DNA of 64,000 nt from Amaricoccus macauensis_A (GCF_049800915.1 NZ_JBNAFY010000003.1:186001-250000); one strand, 5' to 3'; positions 36,039-45,187 are shown, counted from the stretch's first letter. Program-made: numbers and translations. Notes: generated from the letters alone by a model not told the origin.

Positions 36039-36539
36039 ATGTTTGGTTTTAAGCGAAAAGCCGTCACTCAACGGGTTATTGAAGCCGTGCGCCCAAACAT
36101 CGCGGCTGCGCAGATGGTCGGCGGAATCGACCGCGCATTTTGGGATGACAGAGCCGTATTGGGCTACCTATTCGGCCAAATCCTCATCTTCATCAAAATT
36201 CAAGGCGGAAACCGGCTTTCAAACACGGAAACTGCTCAGATTCTCGCAGATACATTCACCGCTTTGTCGAATGCGAACGGCGAGAGAATTGCTACGGAAG
36301 TAGCAAGACTGAACCAAACTAACGAACCGGATTTCGAAGCCGCGAAAGAGCGTGGGATGGTCGTCGTCTCTTATACATTGGGCTTGCTCAAGAACGAACA
36401 GCACGAACCGCTCGTGCTTGAAGCAATGTACTCGATCGAAGACTCGGGGTCGGAACCCAGCCGGGAGAACGTCTCTGGCTATCTATTCCACATGTTCTGG
36501 ACTGAGCGAACTGAACGGCTACGCGAAACTCAACTGTGA
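36039..36539 (+). CDS. Hypothetical protein
   Basis: This 166-residue protein is predicted to be mostly helical, soluble and without signal peptide or repeats. Segments such as IDRAFWDDRAVLGYLFGQ and GMVVVSYTLGLLKNEQHEP are coding-like, and GAGGGG precedes the ATG. I do not recognise a family. Codon and base use are less GC-rich than the neighbours, and it lies between tRNA-Pro and repeat copies C and D, so it is probably acquired DNA. Confidence 0.6.
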   Translation: MFGFKRKAVTQRVIEAVRPNIAAAQMVGGIDRAFWDDRAVLGYLFGQILIFIKIQGGNRLSNTETAQILADTFTALSNANGERIATEVARLNQTNEPDFEAAKERGMVVVSYTLGLLKNEQHEPLVLEAMYSIEDSGSEPSRENVSGYLFHMFWTERTERLRETQL

Positions 36540-36569
36540 CTGACAATGCCGAGCACCGTTTTGACGCTG

Positions 36570-36735
36570 GGAGATAACGGCACGGAACAAGCCGGAGGCG
36601 CCGTGCCTGCGCCGGCCCGACCGGACGGGCTGGCGCATCGTCGATGTAGGGCTTTCATGCGGATCCAGGCAGTATTGTCACCATAAACCGCGTCAAACAG
36701 GCGGCTTCGCGCCACCCCCCGGTCCGACGCCGGCC
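36570..36735. repeat. Structured repeat, copy C
   Basis: A dispersed copy of the A/B repeat in the same orientation, 4.4 kb away. Hairpin 1 (GGCACGG at 36579-36585 with CCGTGCC) and hairpin 2 (GCCCG/CGGGC) are intact; hairpin 3 reads GCATC-GTC-GATGT. The tail CACCATAAACCGCGTC and GCGCCACCCCCCGGTCC matches copy B closely. Confidence 0.75.
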
Positions 36736-36782
36736 CGACCGCGCAAACGGCAGCGGTCAATGTGCGAGGATACAATCGTACG

Positions 36783-36884
36783 AGACAAGCCGGAGGCGCG
36801 ACAAACCAAGGCGACGTGCCTTCGGCACGATGGGCTGGCGCATTGTCGATGCAGGGTTTTCATGCAGATCCAGGCGGTGTTGCC
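36783..36884. repeat. Structured repeat, copy D (partial)
   Basis: A diverged, shortened copy that retains ACAAGCCGGAGGCGC, GGGCTGGCGCATTGTCGATGC and CATGCAGATCCAGGCGG. Its first hairpin is replaced by a different stem, CGTGCC-TTC-GGCACG, and hairpin 3 keeps pairing through a G-T. It ends where the antiporter stop codon begins. Confidence 0.65.
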
Positions 36885-38095
36885 TATTCCTTCCCAGCGG
36901 TTGGCTCTGCCCCGAAGCCGAAAATCTCCGAGGCATATTTCGCCGTGATCCCGTGGACGAAGGCGGAGATCAGCACGGCGGTGATGGCCACCGCGAGAAT
37001 GCCGTGAATCTCGCTGACGCCTTCGAAATCCATCGCCACGAAGACGGCGAAGAGTGCTGTGGCGAGCCCGCGCGGGCCGAACCAGCCATAGAACAGGCGT
37101 TCGTTTCGCGCCGTGGGCGTGCCGAGGAGCGAGATCCAGATCGCCGCGGGCCGCACGACGACGAGCGACACGATGACCACCATGAGCATCGCGGGCGTGA
37201 GATAGGCCAAGGCTTCGGGCACGAAGAGCGCACCGATGAAGAAGAAGCTGAGCATGGCGAGGAACTGGCCGTCGCCCTCAAGGAAATGGCGGGCGTGTTT
37301 CACCGAGCCGCCCGCGGCATTGGCGAAGGCGATGCCGGAGATGAAGACCGCGACGAAGGAATTGCCGCCCGCATGTTCGGCGGCGAAGAAGATGAAACCC
37401 ACGAGGATGAGCGTGGCGACCTGACCGAGGCTCGTGTCCATCAGGTGGCGCTTCAGGACGTGGTTGCGCAGCTTTCCGATGGCAAAGCCGCCCAGCGCGC
37501 CGACCGCCGCCCCGATGCCGATCTGGCTTGCCACGAGCGATAGCAGCGTGCCGGTGCCGACCTCGACATCCGCCTCCCCGACCGAGAGGCTGGCGAAAAA
37601 GATGACGAAGGGCAGCGCGAGGCCGTCATTCAGCCCGCTTTCGGCGTTCATGGCGTCGCGATAGGTCTGGGGGATCTGGTCGTTGGACTGGATCGACTGG
37701 CCGAGGGCGGCATCGGTGGGGGCCAGAAGAGCCGCGAGCAGGAAGGCCTCCCAGAGCGGCCACTGGGGCAGGAAGAGCAGGTTCACGAGCGCGCCGAGGA
37801 TGATGGCCACGGGCAGGCCGAGGAAGAGCATCCGCCGCGTGCGCTGGCCAATCATTTGTAGCGCTTCGCGGCGAAGCGTGGTGGCATCCGCGAAGAGCAG
37901 GAGGGCGAGCGTCACCTCCGCGAGATGATGGAAGGTGGTGGCGGCATCGAGGTCGAGGGCCGCGCCGCCGAGGCCGAAGACCACTCCGAGGCTCAGGAAC
38001 ACCATCGGCATGGTCAGCCCCAGTGCGCTGAACCGGGCGGAGAACATGCAGTAGAGCAGCATCGCGAGCGCGATATAGGCGAGATAATGTTCCAT
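36884..38095 (-). CDS. Cation:proton antiporter (CPA1/NhaP type)
   Basis: A 403-residue membrane protein of about 12 helices with CPA signatures: the unwound-helix motif LLAPTDAALGQ and the transport-site ESGLNDGLALP (Asn-Asp pair typical of electroneutral CPA1 exchangers). The first helix region and the GNSFVAVFISGIAFANA segment also fit. It would exchange Na+ or K+ for H+. No C-terminal regulatory domain is present. Confidence 0.9.
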   Translation of the reverse strand: MEHYLAYIALAMLLYCMFSARFSALGLTMPMVFLSLGVVFGLGGAALDLDAATTFHHLAEVTLALLLFADATTLRREALQMIGQRTRRMLFLGLPVAIILGALVNLLFLPQWPLWEAFLLAALLAPTDAALGQSIQSNDQIPQTYRDAMNAESGLNDGLALPFVIFFASLSVGEADVEVGTGTLLSLVASQIGIGAAVGALGGFAIGKLRNHVLKRHLMDTSLGQVATLILVGFIFFAAEHAGGNSFVAVFISGIAFANAAGGSVKHARHFLEGDGQFLAMLSFFFIGALFVPEALAYLTPAMLMVVIVSLVVVRPAAIWISLLGTPTARNERLFYGWFGPRGLATALFAVFVAMDFEGVSEIHGILAVAITAVLISAFVHGITAKYASEIFGFGAEPTAGKE

Positions 38096-38246
38096 GTTTC
38101 CCCGGACTATCGAGTATCGTGATGCATGGGCGGCGCGGGCCCGCTGCCGCTCGAAAAAATGGTCTGACGATCGCTATGGTTTCACAGTAATGGGAAAGCC
38201 TGCCGGGGAAAAGCGGCCTCTCCGCTGCCCGTTTCGCGCGGGCCCC

Positions 38247-39485
38247 CTACCCTTCCCGCGCGGCGCGATACCAGGACACGATCGCGTCGCGCTCGGCCTG
38301 TTCCATGTAGGTGATGTTCGCAGGTGGCATGGCGTGGGTGACGCCGGCCTGGATGTAGACCTGCCTTGCGGCGGCGATGATGTCGTGTTCGGTTTCGAGC
38401 ACCAGCCCGCGCGGTGGCCAGTAGATGCCCTCGTAGAACGGTTCGCGGGAATGGCACATGGAGCATCGGCCGAGCACGGCATCGCGCGCCGCCTCGAAGC
38501 CGGGCGCGGAAGCCATCTCGAGCTGGCTGTCGGAGAGCTCGACCTCATAGGCCGCGTCGATCTGCTCCTGGGTGTACATCGGCCGGGTCGAAAGCCACAT
38601 CACCGCGATGAAGAGCAGGGCGGTGGCGATCCATGTCCAGCGCGGCTCGCCTTTTCGCGCGTGCATGGAGTTGAAGTAGTGGCGGATCGTGACGCCCATG
38701 AGGAAGACGAGCCCCGCGATCAGCCAGTTGTTGTCGTTGGCGAAGGCCAGCGGGTAGTGGTTCGACAGCATCAGGAAGATGACCGGCAGGGTCAGGTAGT
38801 TGTTGTGGGTCGAGCGCAGCTTGGCGATCTTGCCGTATTTCGGATCGGGGGTGCGGCCTGCCTTGAGGTCGGCCACCACGATGCGCTGGTTCGGCATGAT
38901 GATGAAGAACACGTTCGCGGTCATGATCGTGGCGGTGAAGGCACCCAGGTGGAGCATCACCGCGCGGCCGGTGAAGACCTCGTTGTAGCCCCAGCCCATG
39001 GCGAGCAGCAGAACGAAGAGGAGCAGCATGAGCATCGTGGGCTGCTCGCCCAGCGCGCTCTTGCAGAGCCGGTCATAGACCAGCCAGCCGATGGTGAGCG
39101 AGGCCGCGGAAATCAGCATCGCGCCGATGACCGAGAGGTCGGCCTTGGCCGGGTCGATGAGGAAGAGTTCCGCCCCGGCCCAGTAGACCACCATCAGCAG
39201 CGCGGCCCCGGAGAGCCAGGTCGCATAGCTCTCCCATTTGAACCAGACGAGATGCTCCGGCATGGTTTCGGGCGCCACCAGGTATTTCTGGATGTGGTAG
39301 AAGCCGCCGCCATGGACCTGCCATTCCTCGCCATGTGCGCCGGGCGGCAGGTGCGGCGCTTTCTTCAGGCCGAGGTCGAGGGCGATGAAGTAGAAGGACG
39401 AGCCGATCCAGGCGATGGCTGTAATGACATGTGTCCAGCGGACGGCAAAGGCGATCCAATCCCAAATGATTGCGGCGTCGAGCAT
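38247..39485 (-). CDS. puuD: Membrane urate hydroxylase with C-terminal cytochrome c (PuuD)
   Basis: PuuD oxidises urate to 5-hydroxyisourate using a membrane domain linked to a cytochrome c. About eight helices (opening WDWIAFAVRWTHVITAIAWIG, with conserved His) are followed by a heme-binding CSMCH at ~residue 365 and the distal Met in AMPPANITY. The ATG at 39485 with GAGGGG upstream is chosen over a longer form. It precedes no other gene closely but lies next to HIU hydrolase and allantoinase, giving the pathway order. Confidence 0.94.
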   Translation of the reverse strand: MLDAAIIWDWIAFAVRWTHVITAIAWIGSSFYFIALDLGLKKAPHLPPGAHGEEWQVHGGGFYHIQKYLVAPETMPEHLVWFKWESYATWLSGAALLMVVYWAGAELFLIDPAKADLSVIGAMLISAASLTIGWLVYDRLCKSALGEQPTMLMLLLFVLLLAMGWGYNEVFTGRAVMLHLGAFTATIMTANVFFIIMPNQRIVVADLKAGRTPDPKYGKIAKLRSTHNNYLTLPVIFLMLSNHYPLAFANDNNWLIAGLVFLMGVTIRHYFNSMHARKGEPRWTWIATALLFIAVMWLSTRPMYTQEQIDAAYEVELSDSQLEMASAPGFEAARDAVLGRCSMCHSREPFYEGIYWPPRGLVLETEHDIIAAARQVYIQAGVTHAMPPANITYMEQAERDAIVSWYRAAREG

Positions 39486-39583
39486 TTTCCCCTCGCGAAA
39501 TGTGCGGCTGAAACGAGTATGGGGCGGCAGCGAAACCGCTGCCAAGCCCTTCCCCGCAGTGCAGCAGGCAACTGCCTGAAATT

Positions 39584-39937
39584 TCAGCTACCTCGGTAGG
39601 TCGAGAAACTGTATGGCGAGAGAAGCAGCGGAACGTGATAGTGCAGAGGCTCGGCCATGCCGAACCGGATCGGGATCACGTCGAGAAAGCGGGGGCTTTC
39701 GCCGGGGGCGCCGATTGCATCGAGATATGCGCCGGCCTGGAACACAAGTTCGTATTCGCCGGTCGCGAACTCGGCTTCGGGCAGGATCGGGCTGTCGGTG
39801 CGCCCATCGTCGTTGGTGGTCATTTCCTTCAAGAGCGTGCGCGTTTCGCCCTCGATGCGGTAGAGGCTCACCGCCATGCCTGCTGCCGGTGTTCCGCGCG
39901 CCGCGTCGAGCACGTGTGTGGTGAGATAGCCTGCCAT
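39584..39937 (-). CDS. uraH: 5-hydroxyisourate hydrolase (transthyretin-like)
   Basis: This 117-residue protein is the second step of urate breakdown, hydrolysing HIU to OHCU. It has the N-terminal LTTHVLD with the active-site His, the RFGMAEPLHYHVPLLLSP region, and the diagnostic C-terminal YRGS. The ATG at 39937 is chosen as the normal family start. It is divergent from the allantoinase/OHCU decarboxylase gene with a 106-bp shared control region. Confidence 0.94.
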   Translation of the reverse strand: MAGYLTTHVLDAARGTPAAGMAVSLYRIEGETRTLLKEMTTNDDGRTDSPILPEAEFATGEYELVFQAGAYLDAIGAPGESPRFLDVIPIRFGMAEPLHYHVPLLLSPYSFSTYRGS

Positions 39938-40043
39938 GTCTGCCCCCTTGGTTGATGCTCCGGTGGTCCGAGCGTATTGCACCGCGAAAGGAAATGCGAT
40001 CACATGTTTTCGGTGTGCGGCGTCGAGTGGAGTGGAGGCGAAT

Positions 40044-41462
40044 ATGAAGCGTTACGTCAGGGACATGCACGGTTACGGCTCCGATGCACCCGATCCGCGC
40101 TGGCCGGGGGGCGCGAAGATCGCGCTGCAATTCGTCATCAATTACGAGGAAGGCGGCGAGAATGCCGTGATGCACGGGGACGAGGCCTCGGAGGCGTTCC
40201 TCTCGGAAATCGTGGGTGCGGCCCCCTGGCCCGGCGAGCGGCACTGGAACATGGAATCGATCTACGAATACGGCGCGAGGGCCGGGTTCTGGCGGCTCTA
40301 CCGGCTCTTCACCGGGGCGGATGTGCCGGTCACGGTCTATGGTGTGGCAAGCGCGCTGGCACGCTCGCCGGCGCAGGTTGCCGCGATGAAGGCCGCCGAT
40401 TGGGAGATCGCGAGCCACGGGCTGAAATGGATCGAATACAAGGCCTTCGGCGAGGCGGATGAGCGCGCGCACATGCAGGAGGCCATCGCACTGCACGAGG
40501 CGGTGACGGGCGAACGGCCCAGGGGGTGGTATACCGGGCGCTGTTCGGCCAATACCGTGCGTCTCGCCGCCGAAGAGGGCGGCTTTGCCTATGTGGCCGA
40601 CAGCTATGCCGACGACCTGCCCTACTGGTCGCGGTTCGGGGAGCGGGATCAGCTCATCGTGCCCTATACGCTCGATGCCAACGACATGCGGTTCGCCACG
40701 CCCCAGGGGTTCAACACCGGCGAGCAGTTCTACACCTATCTCAAGGACAGTTTCGACGCGCTCTATGCCGAGGGCGAGGCGGGGGCGGCGAAGATGCTCT
40801 CGATCGGCCTGCATTGCCGACTGGTGGGACGGCCCGGGCGGGCATTGGCGCTCAAGCGGTTCATCGACTACGCGAAGGGCTTCGAGGGAGTGTGGTTCGC
40901 GCGGCGCATCGACATTGCCGAGCACTGGGCCGCAGAGCACCCGCCGCAGCACTACGATCGGCCATCGGAAATGCCGCTGGAGGCTTTCGTGGCGGCTTAC
41001 GGCAGCATCTACGAGCATTCGCCCTGGATCGCGGAGGGCACCTGGGCGCTGGAACTGGGGCCGGCCCATGACACGGCCCAAGGGCTTGCCTCCGCGATGG
41101 CGCGGGTGTTTCGCCTCTCGGGGCGCGACGCGCGGCTGGGCGTCCTGAAAGCGCACCCCGATCTCGCGGGCAAGCTGGCGGAAGCCAAGCGGCTGACGGC
41201 GGAATCCACCGCCGAGCAGGCCTCTGCGGGGCTGAATGCGCTCACGGATGAGGAAAAGGCCGCCTTCACGGCGCTCAACGATGCCTACATGGCGAAATTC
41301 GGCTTTCCCTTCATCATCGCGGTGCGCGACCACGACAAGGCGTCGATCCTCGAGGCATTCAAGCGCAGGGTCGAGCAGGATCCGGAGACGGAGTTCGCGG
41401 AGGCCTGCCGCCAGGTGGAGCGCATTGCCGAACATCGGCTGACGGCGCTGCTGCCGGGGTGA
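40044..41462 (+). CDS. Allantoinase (PuuE)-OHCU decarboxylase (UraD) fusion
   Basis: One chain of 472 residues carries two enzymes. Residues ~1-310 form a cofactor-independent PuuE-type allantoinase of the polysaccharide deacetylase fold (opening MKRYVRDMHGYGSDAPDPRW, with EIASHGLKW). Residues ~320-472 form OHCU decarboxylase (HPDLAGKLA with the catalytic His, and FGFPFIIAV). Together they turn OHCU into allantoin and then allantoate. GGAGG precedes ATG 40044. Its 3' end overlaps the convergent Ada-like gene by 104 bp. Confidence 0.93.
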   Translation: MKRYVRDMHGYGSDAPDPRWPGGAKIALQFVINYEEGGENAVMHGDEASEAFLSEIVGAAPWPGERHWNMESIYEYGARAGFWRLYRLFTGADVPVTVYGVASALARSPAQVAAMKAADWEIASHGLKWIEYKAFGEADERAHMQEAIALHEAVTGERPRGWYTGRCSANTVRLAAEEGGFAYVADSYADDLPYWSRFGERDQLIVPYTLDANDMRFATPQGFNTGEQFYTYLKDSFDALYAEGEAGAAKMLSIGLHCRLVGRPGRALALKRFIDYAKGFEGVWFARRIDIAEHWAAEHPPQHYDRPSEMPLEAFVAAYGSIYEHSPWIAEGTWALELGPAHDTAQGLASAMARVFRLSGRDARLGVLKAHPDLAGKLAEAKRLTAESTAEQASAGLNALTDEEKAAFTALNDAYMAKFGFPFIIAVRDHDKASILEAFKRRVEQDPETEFAEACRQVERIAEHRLTALLPG

Positions 41463-42030
41463 GCGCTCCCTTCTGGCTCGAGCGCCGGATCGAGGAGGGC
41501 GGGCGGCCATAAAGCTCGGCGAAGGCCGCATTGAACCGGCGCAGGCTGCCGAAACCGGAGGCGAAGGCGATCTCGGCGAGCGGCGCATCGCTGTCGCTCA
41601 GGAGACGCTTGGCCCGGTGAAGCCGTGCGGTGCGCGCGACCTGCGCAGGGCTTGCACCGAGGTGGCGGGCAAAGAGCCGCGACAGGTGGCGCGGGCCGAG
41701 ACCGAGCCTTGCGGCCAGATCCGCGACCGAACCACCATCGAGCGCACCGGCCTCGATCAGCCGCAGCGCGCGGGAAACGGTCGAGCGCGTGCCGTTCCAA
41801 GCCGGCGAAAAAGGTGCGGTCTCGGGGCGACAGCGCAGGCAGGGGCGATACCCCGCCTTTTCCGCCGCGGCGGCGGAAGGAAAGAAACTCACATTGCGGG
41901 TGAGCGGCGCCTTCACCGGGCAGACCGGGCGGCAGTAGATCCCGGTGGTGCGCACCGCCATGAAGAAGAGGCCGTCATAGGCGGGATCGCGGCGCAGCCG
42001 GGCCTGGTTGCAGGTGTCGAAATCGAGCAT
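41359..42030 (-). CDS. Truncated Ada-like protein (metal-binding Ada domain + AraC HTH)
   Basis: Residues ~1-75 are the Ada N-terminal zinc domain that accepts methyl groups from phosphotriesters (Cys in TGIYCRPVCP and CLRCRPE). Residues ~80-185 are an AraC-type double HTH (DLAARLGLGPRHLSRLF, ending FGSLRRFNAAFAELYGRPPSS). In most relatives the chain continues into an AlkA glycosylase or methyltransferase domain; here it ends after ~35 low-complexity residues encoded antisense to the allantoinase fusion gene. It can at most act as a methylation-sensing regulator. Confidence 0.85.
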   Translation of the reverse strand: MLDFDTCNQARLRRDPAYDGLFFMAVRTTGIYCRPVCPVKAPLTRNVSFFPSAAAAEKAGYRPCLRCRPETAPFSPAWNGTRSTVSRALRLIEAGALDGGSVADLAARLGLGPRHLSRLFARHLGASPAQVARTARLHRAKRLLSDSDAPLAEIAFASGFGSLRRFNAAFAELYGRPPSSIRRSSQKGALTPAAAPSADVRQCAPPGGRPPRTPSPDPARPCA

Positions 42031-42157
42031 GGGGAAAGACTAGCGCAAGCGAGCGCTGCGCGCGAGCGGGCCGGGATGATCGGGTCCGAAAATGGCGAGA
42101 CGCCAGGCGCGCGGTCGTCTATGCCGGGCTCGGGAACACCGTTGAAAGGCCGGGCTG

Positions 42158-43093
42158 ATGCGGATGACTTCGGGCGATTGGGGGCTGCTCATCCTCCTGT
42201 CCCTGCTCTGGGGCGGATCCTTCTTCTTCTCCGCCGTGGCGGTGCGGGACATTCCGCCGCTGACCATGGTGGTGCTTCGGACGGGGATCGCGGCCCTGGC
42301 GCTTGCCCCAATTGCGCTTTGGCGAGGGCCGGGTGCGCTTTCCCAAGGCCCGGTGCTGGCGGCTGTCGCGATCATGGGTTTTCTCAACAATTTCGTGCCC
42401 TTCAGCCTGATCTTCTGGGCCCAGACCCAGATCCCGAGCGGGCTGGCCTCGATCCTCAATGCGACGACACCGATCTTCTCGATCATCATCGCGCATTTCG
42501 CGCTGGCCGATGAACGCATGGCGCCCGGCAAGGCAGTCGGCATCCTGTTCGGCTTCCTCGGTGTGGTGGTGCTTTTCGGCCCGGCCGCGCTCGGGGGCGG
42601 TCTGGGTGCTGCGGCGCTCGGGATGCTCGCCTGTCTCGGCGCGGCGCTTTCCTACGGGTTTGCCAGTGCCTATGGGCGACGATTTCGCGAGATGGGACTG
42701 CGCGCGCCGCAAGTGGCTTTCGGGCAGCTTGCGGCAACCACGCTGTTGATGGCGCCCGTGGCTCTGCTGACGGACAGCCCGTTTGGCCTGCCAATGCCCG
42801 GCCCGCGCACCATTGGCGCGGTGCTGGCGCTGGGACTCTTATCGACCGCTGTGGCCTTTGTGGTCTATTTCCGGCTGCTGGCGCGGGCCGGTGCGGTCAA
42901 TACGGTGCTCGTGACGCTTCTGGTGCCGGTAAGTGCCATCCTGCTTGGACGGGTCTTTCTCGACGAGGCGCTGGCGCCCCGCCATTTCGCAGGCATGGCG
43001 CTGATCGGGCTGGGTCTGCTGGCGATCGACGGGCGGGTCTTTCGGCTGCTGACGCGGCTCAAGCCGACTGCAGCAGGCCGATCGTCTGAATGA
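42158..43093 (+). CDS. EamA/DMT-family transporter
   Basis: A complete 311-residue, ten-helix DMT transporter made of two EamA repeats (first opening LLILLSLLWGGSFFFSAVAV, second opening LGAALSYGFASAYGRRF). The substrate is unknown; relatives export amino acids or metabolites. It overlaps the convergent SDR gene by 35 bp. Confidence 0.88.
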   Translation: MRMTSGDWGLLILLSLLWGGSFFFSAVAVRDIPPLTMVVLRTGIAALALAPIALWRGPGALSQGPVLAAVAIMGFLNNFVPFSLIFWAQTQIPSGLASILNATTPIFSIIIAHFALADERMAPGKAVGILFGFLGVVVLFGPAALGGGLGAAALGMLACLGAALSYGFASAYGRRFREMGLRAPQVAFGQLAATTLLMAPVALLTDSPFGLPMPGPRTIGAVLALGLLSTAVAFVVYFRLLARAGAVNTVLVTLLVPVSAILLGRVFLDEALAPRHFAGMALIGLGLLAIDGRVFRLLTRLKPTAAGRSSE

Positions 43094-43736
43094 GGCGCTC
43101 GGCTTCGGTCGCGCACGGCGTCAGCTTCGAGGTGTCCTCGCCGGGATAGAAGCGCGCGCGCAGAGCCGTGGGCATCGGCTCCGGCTGGAAGATCGAGACC
43201 CGCGGCGCGATGCGAACCGTCTCTTCGGCCCAGCTTCGCACGAGTGCATCGGCGGCGGCCTTGGAGGCGCCATAGGCCCCGAAGAAGGGCTGGCCGGCCC
43301 GTGCGTCGCTCACATATACGAAATGACCGCCCGGGCGCACCGTCAGCAGCGGTTGCAGGAAGGTGACGAGCCGCTTGGTGCCCTTGAAGTTCACATCGAC
43401 GGCGAGGTCGAAATCCTTCTCGCCGATATGCGGTGCGGGCGAGAGCGGCGGCGCATGGGCCGCGCAATGGATGGCGAGATCGATCGCACCCCAGCGTTCG
43501 TAGACAGAAAGGCAGAGCCGCTGGAGCCCGCCATCGTCGGTCATCGAGAGCGGCACCAGCGTCGGCGGTGGCCCGCCCGCCGCCTCGATCTCGTCGGCAA
43601 GTTCCTCGAGCCCGCCCACGGTACGCGCCATGGCGATCACATGCCAGCCCGCAGCCCCGAGTGCGCGGGACACGGCATAGCCCAGCCCCCGGCTCGCGCC
43701 GGTGACGAGAGCGATCTGCCGGTCGGTCTCGCTCAC
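43059..43736 (-). CDS. Short-chain dehydrogenase/reductase
   Basis: The SDR cofactor motif (VTGASRGLGYAV) and the active-site Tyr-x3-Lys (GAYGASKAA) with a Ser upstream (YVSDA) are present, so it is a complete oxidoreductase of unknown substrate. The start GTG overlaps the purF stop (GTGA), so it is translated from the purF mRNA. Confidence 0.87.
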   Translation of the reverse strand: MSETDRQIALVTGASRGLGYAVSRALGAAGWHVIAMARTVGGLEELADEIEAAGGPPPTLVPLSMTDDGGLQRLCLSVYERWGAIDLAIHCAAHAPPLSPAPHIGEKDFDLAVDVNFKGTKRLVTFLQPLLTVRPGGHFVYVSDARAGQPFFGAYGASKAAADALVRSWAEETVRIAPRVSIFQPEPMPTALRARFYPGEDTSKLTPCATEAERLIQTIGLLQSA

Positions 43737-45187
43737 GCGGACACCTTGAGCTGGAAGCCGGAGGCGATCCGGTCGGCAGGTGTGACGGGATAGTCGCCGG
43801 AGAAGCAGGCGTCGCAGAACTGCGGACGCTTGTCATTTCGGCCCTTTTCCTTGCCGCAGGCGCGGTAGAGGCCGTCGAGGCTCACGAAGCGCAGGCTGTC
43901 GACGCCGAGATAGTCGCGGATCTGTTCCTCGGACATGGTCGCCGCGATCAGCTTCTCGCGCTCGGGCGTGTCGACCCCGTAGAAGCAGGGCCAGACCGTG
44001 GGCGGCGAGGCAATGCGGAAATGCACTTCTGCTGCGCCCGCGTCGAGCACCATCTCGCGGATCTTCATGCTGGTGGTGCCGCGTACGACGGAATCGTCGA
44101 CAAGGACCACCTTCTTGCCCTCGATCACCGCGCGGTTGACGTTGAGCTTGAGGCGCACGCCCATGTTGCGGATCTGCTCCGTCGGCTCGATGAAGGTGCG
44201 GCCCATATACTGGTTGCGCACGATGCCCATCGCGTAGGGGATGCCGGATTCCTGGGAGTAGCCGATGGCGGCCGGCGTGCCGCTGTCGGGGATCGGACAG
44301 ACGAGATCGGCCTCGACCGGAGCCTCGCGGGCCAGTTCCACGCCGATGCGCCGGCGGGTTTCATAGACTGACTGGCCGCCCACGATGCTGTCGGGACGCG
44401 AGAAATAGACATGCTCGAAGATGCAGAAACGCGATTTCTGCCGGCCGAAGGGAAAGACGCTCTCGACCCCGTCCTCGTTGCAGATCACCATTTCGCCCGG
44501 TTCGATCTCGCGGACGAACTCCGCGCCGACGATATCGAGCGCGCAGGTTTCCGAAGACAGGATCCAGCCCTCGCCGATCCGGCCCAGCATCAGCGGGCGC
44601 ACCCCCAGCGGATCGCGCACGCCGATCAGCTTGGAGCGGGTCATGGCGACGATGGAGAAGGCGCCTTCGACCCGGCGCAGCGCATCCTTCATCCGCTCGG
44701 TGATGGAGCGCTGGATCGAGCGGGCCATCAGGTGGATGATGCATTCGGTGTCCGAGCTCGACTGGAAGATCGAGCCGCGGCCGATCAGTTCCTCGCGCAG
44801 CGCCATGGCATTGGTGAGGTTGCCGTTGTGCGCGATGGCGCAGCCGCCCATCTGGTATTCGGCGAAGAGCGGCTGGACGTCGCGGATCTGGGCGCCCTTC
44901 GACCCGGCGGTCGAGTAGCGGACATGCCCGATGCCGATGGTGCCCGGGAGTGTCTCCATCAGCTTGGCGGACGTGAAGTTGTCCCGCACGTAGCCGAAGC
45001 GGCGCGCGGAGTTGAACCCGGTCTCGGAGTCGTAGGTGACGATGCCGCCGGCCTCCTGGCCGCGGTGTTGCAGCGCATGGAGCCCCAGCGCTACGAAATT
45101 CGCTGCATCCTTGGCATTGACGACGCCGAAGACCCCGCATTCCTCGCGAAGCTTGTCATCGTCAAAGGGATTGGCACGAAAGGACAT
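43733..45187 (-). CDS. purF: Amidophosphoribosyltransferase
   Basis: PurF makes phosphoribosylamine from PRPP and glutamine, the committed step of purine synthesis. The N-terminal nucleophile Cys (REECGVFGV) follows a short propeptide, and the PRPP site is VVLVDDSVVRGTTS. Length (484 residues) is normal. It follows cvpA by 87 bp on the same strand, the classical cvpA-purF order. Confidence 0.96.
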   Translation of the reverse strand: MSFRANPFDDDKLREECGVFGVVNAKDAANFVALGLHALQHRGQEAGGIVTYDSETGFNSARRFGYVRDNFTSAKLMETLPGTIGIGHVRYSTAGSKGAQIRDVQPLFAEYQMGGCAIAHNGNLTNAMALREELIGRGSIFQSSSDTECIIHLMARSIQRSITERMKDALRRVEGAFSIVAMTRSKLIGVRDPLGVRPLMLGRIGEGWILSSETCALDIVGAEFVREIEPGEMVICNEDGVESVFPFGRQKSRFCIFEHVYFSRPDSIVGGQSVYETRRRIGVELAREAPVEADLVCPIPDSGTPAAIGYSQESGIPYAMGIVRNQYMGRTFIEPTEQIRNMGVRLKLNVNRAVIEGKKVVLVDDSVVRGTTSMKIREMVLDAGAAEVHFRIASPPTVWPCFYGVDTPEREKLIAATMSEEQIRDYLGVDSLRFVSLDGLYRACGKEKGRNDKRPQFCDACFSGDYPVTPADRIASGFQLKVSA

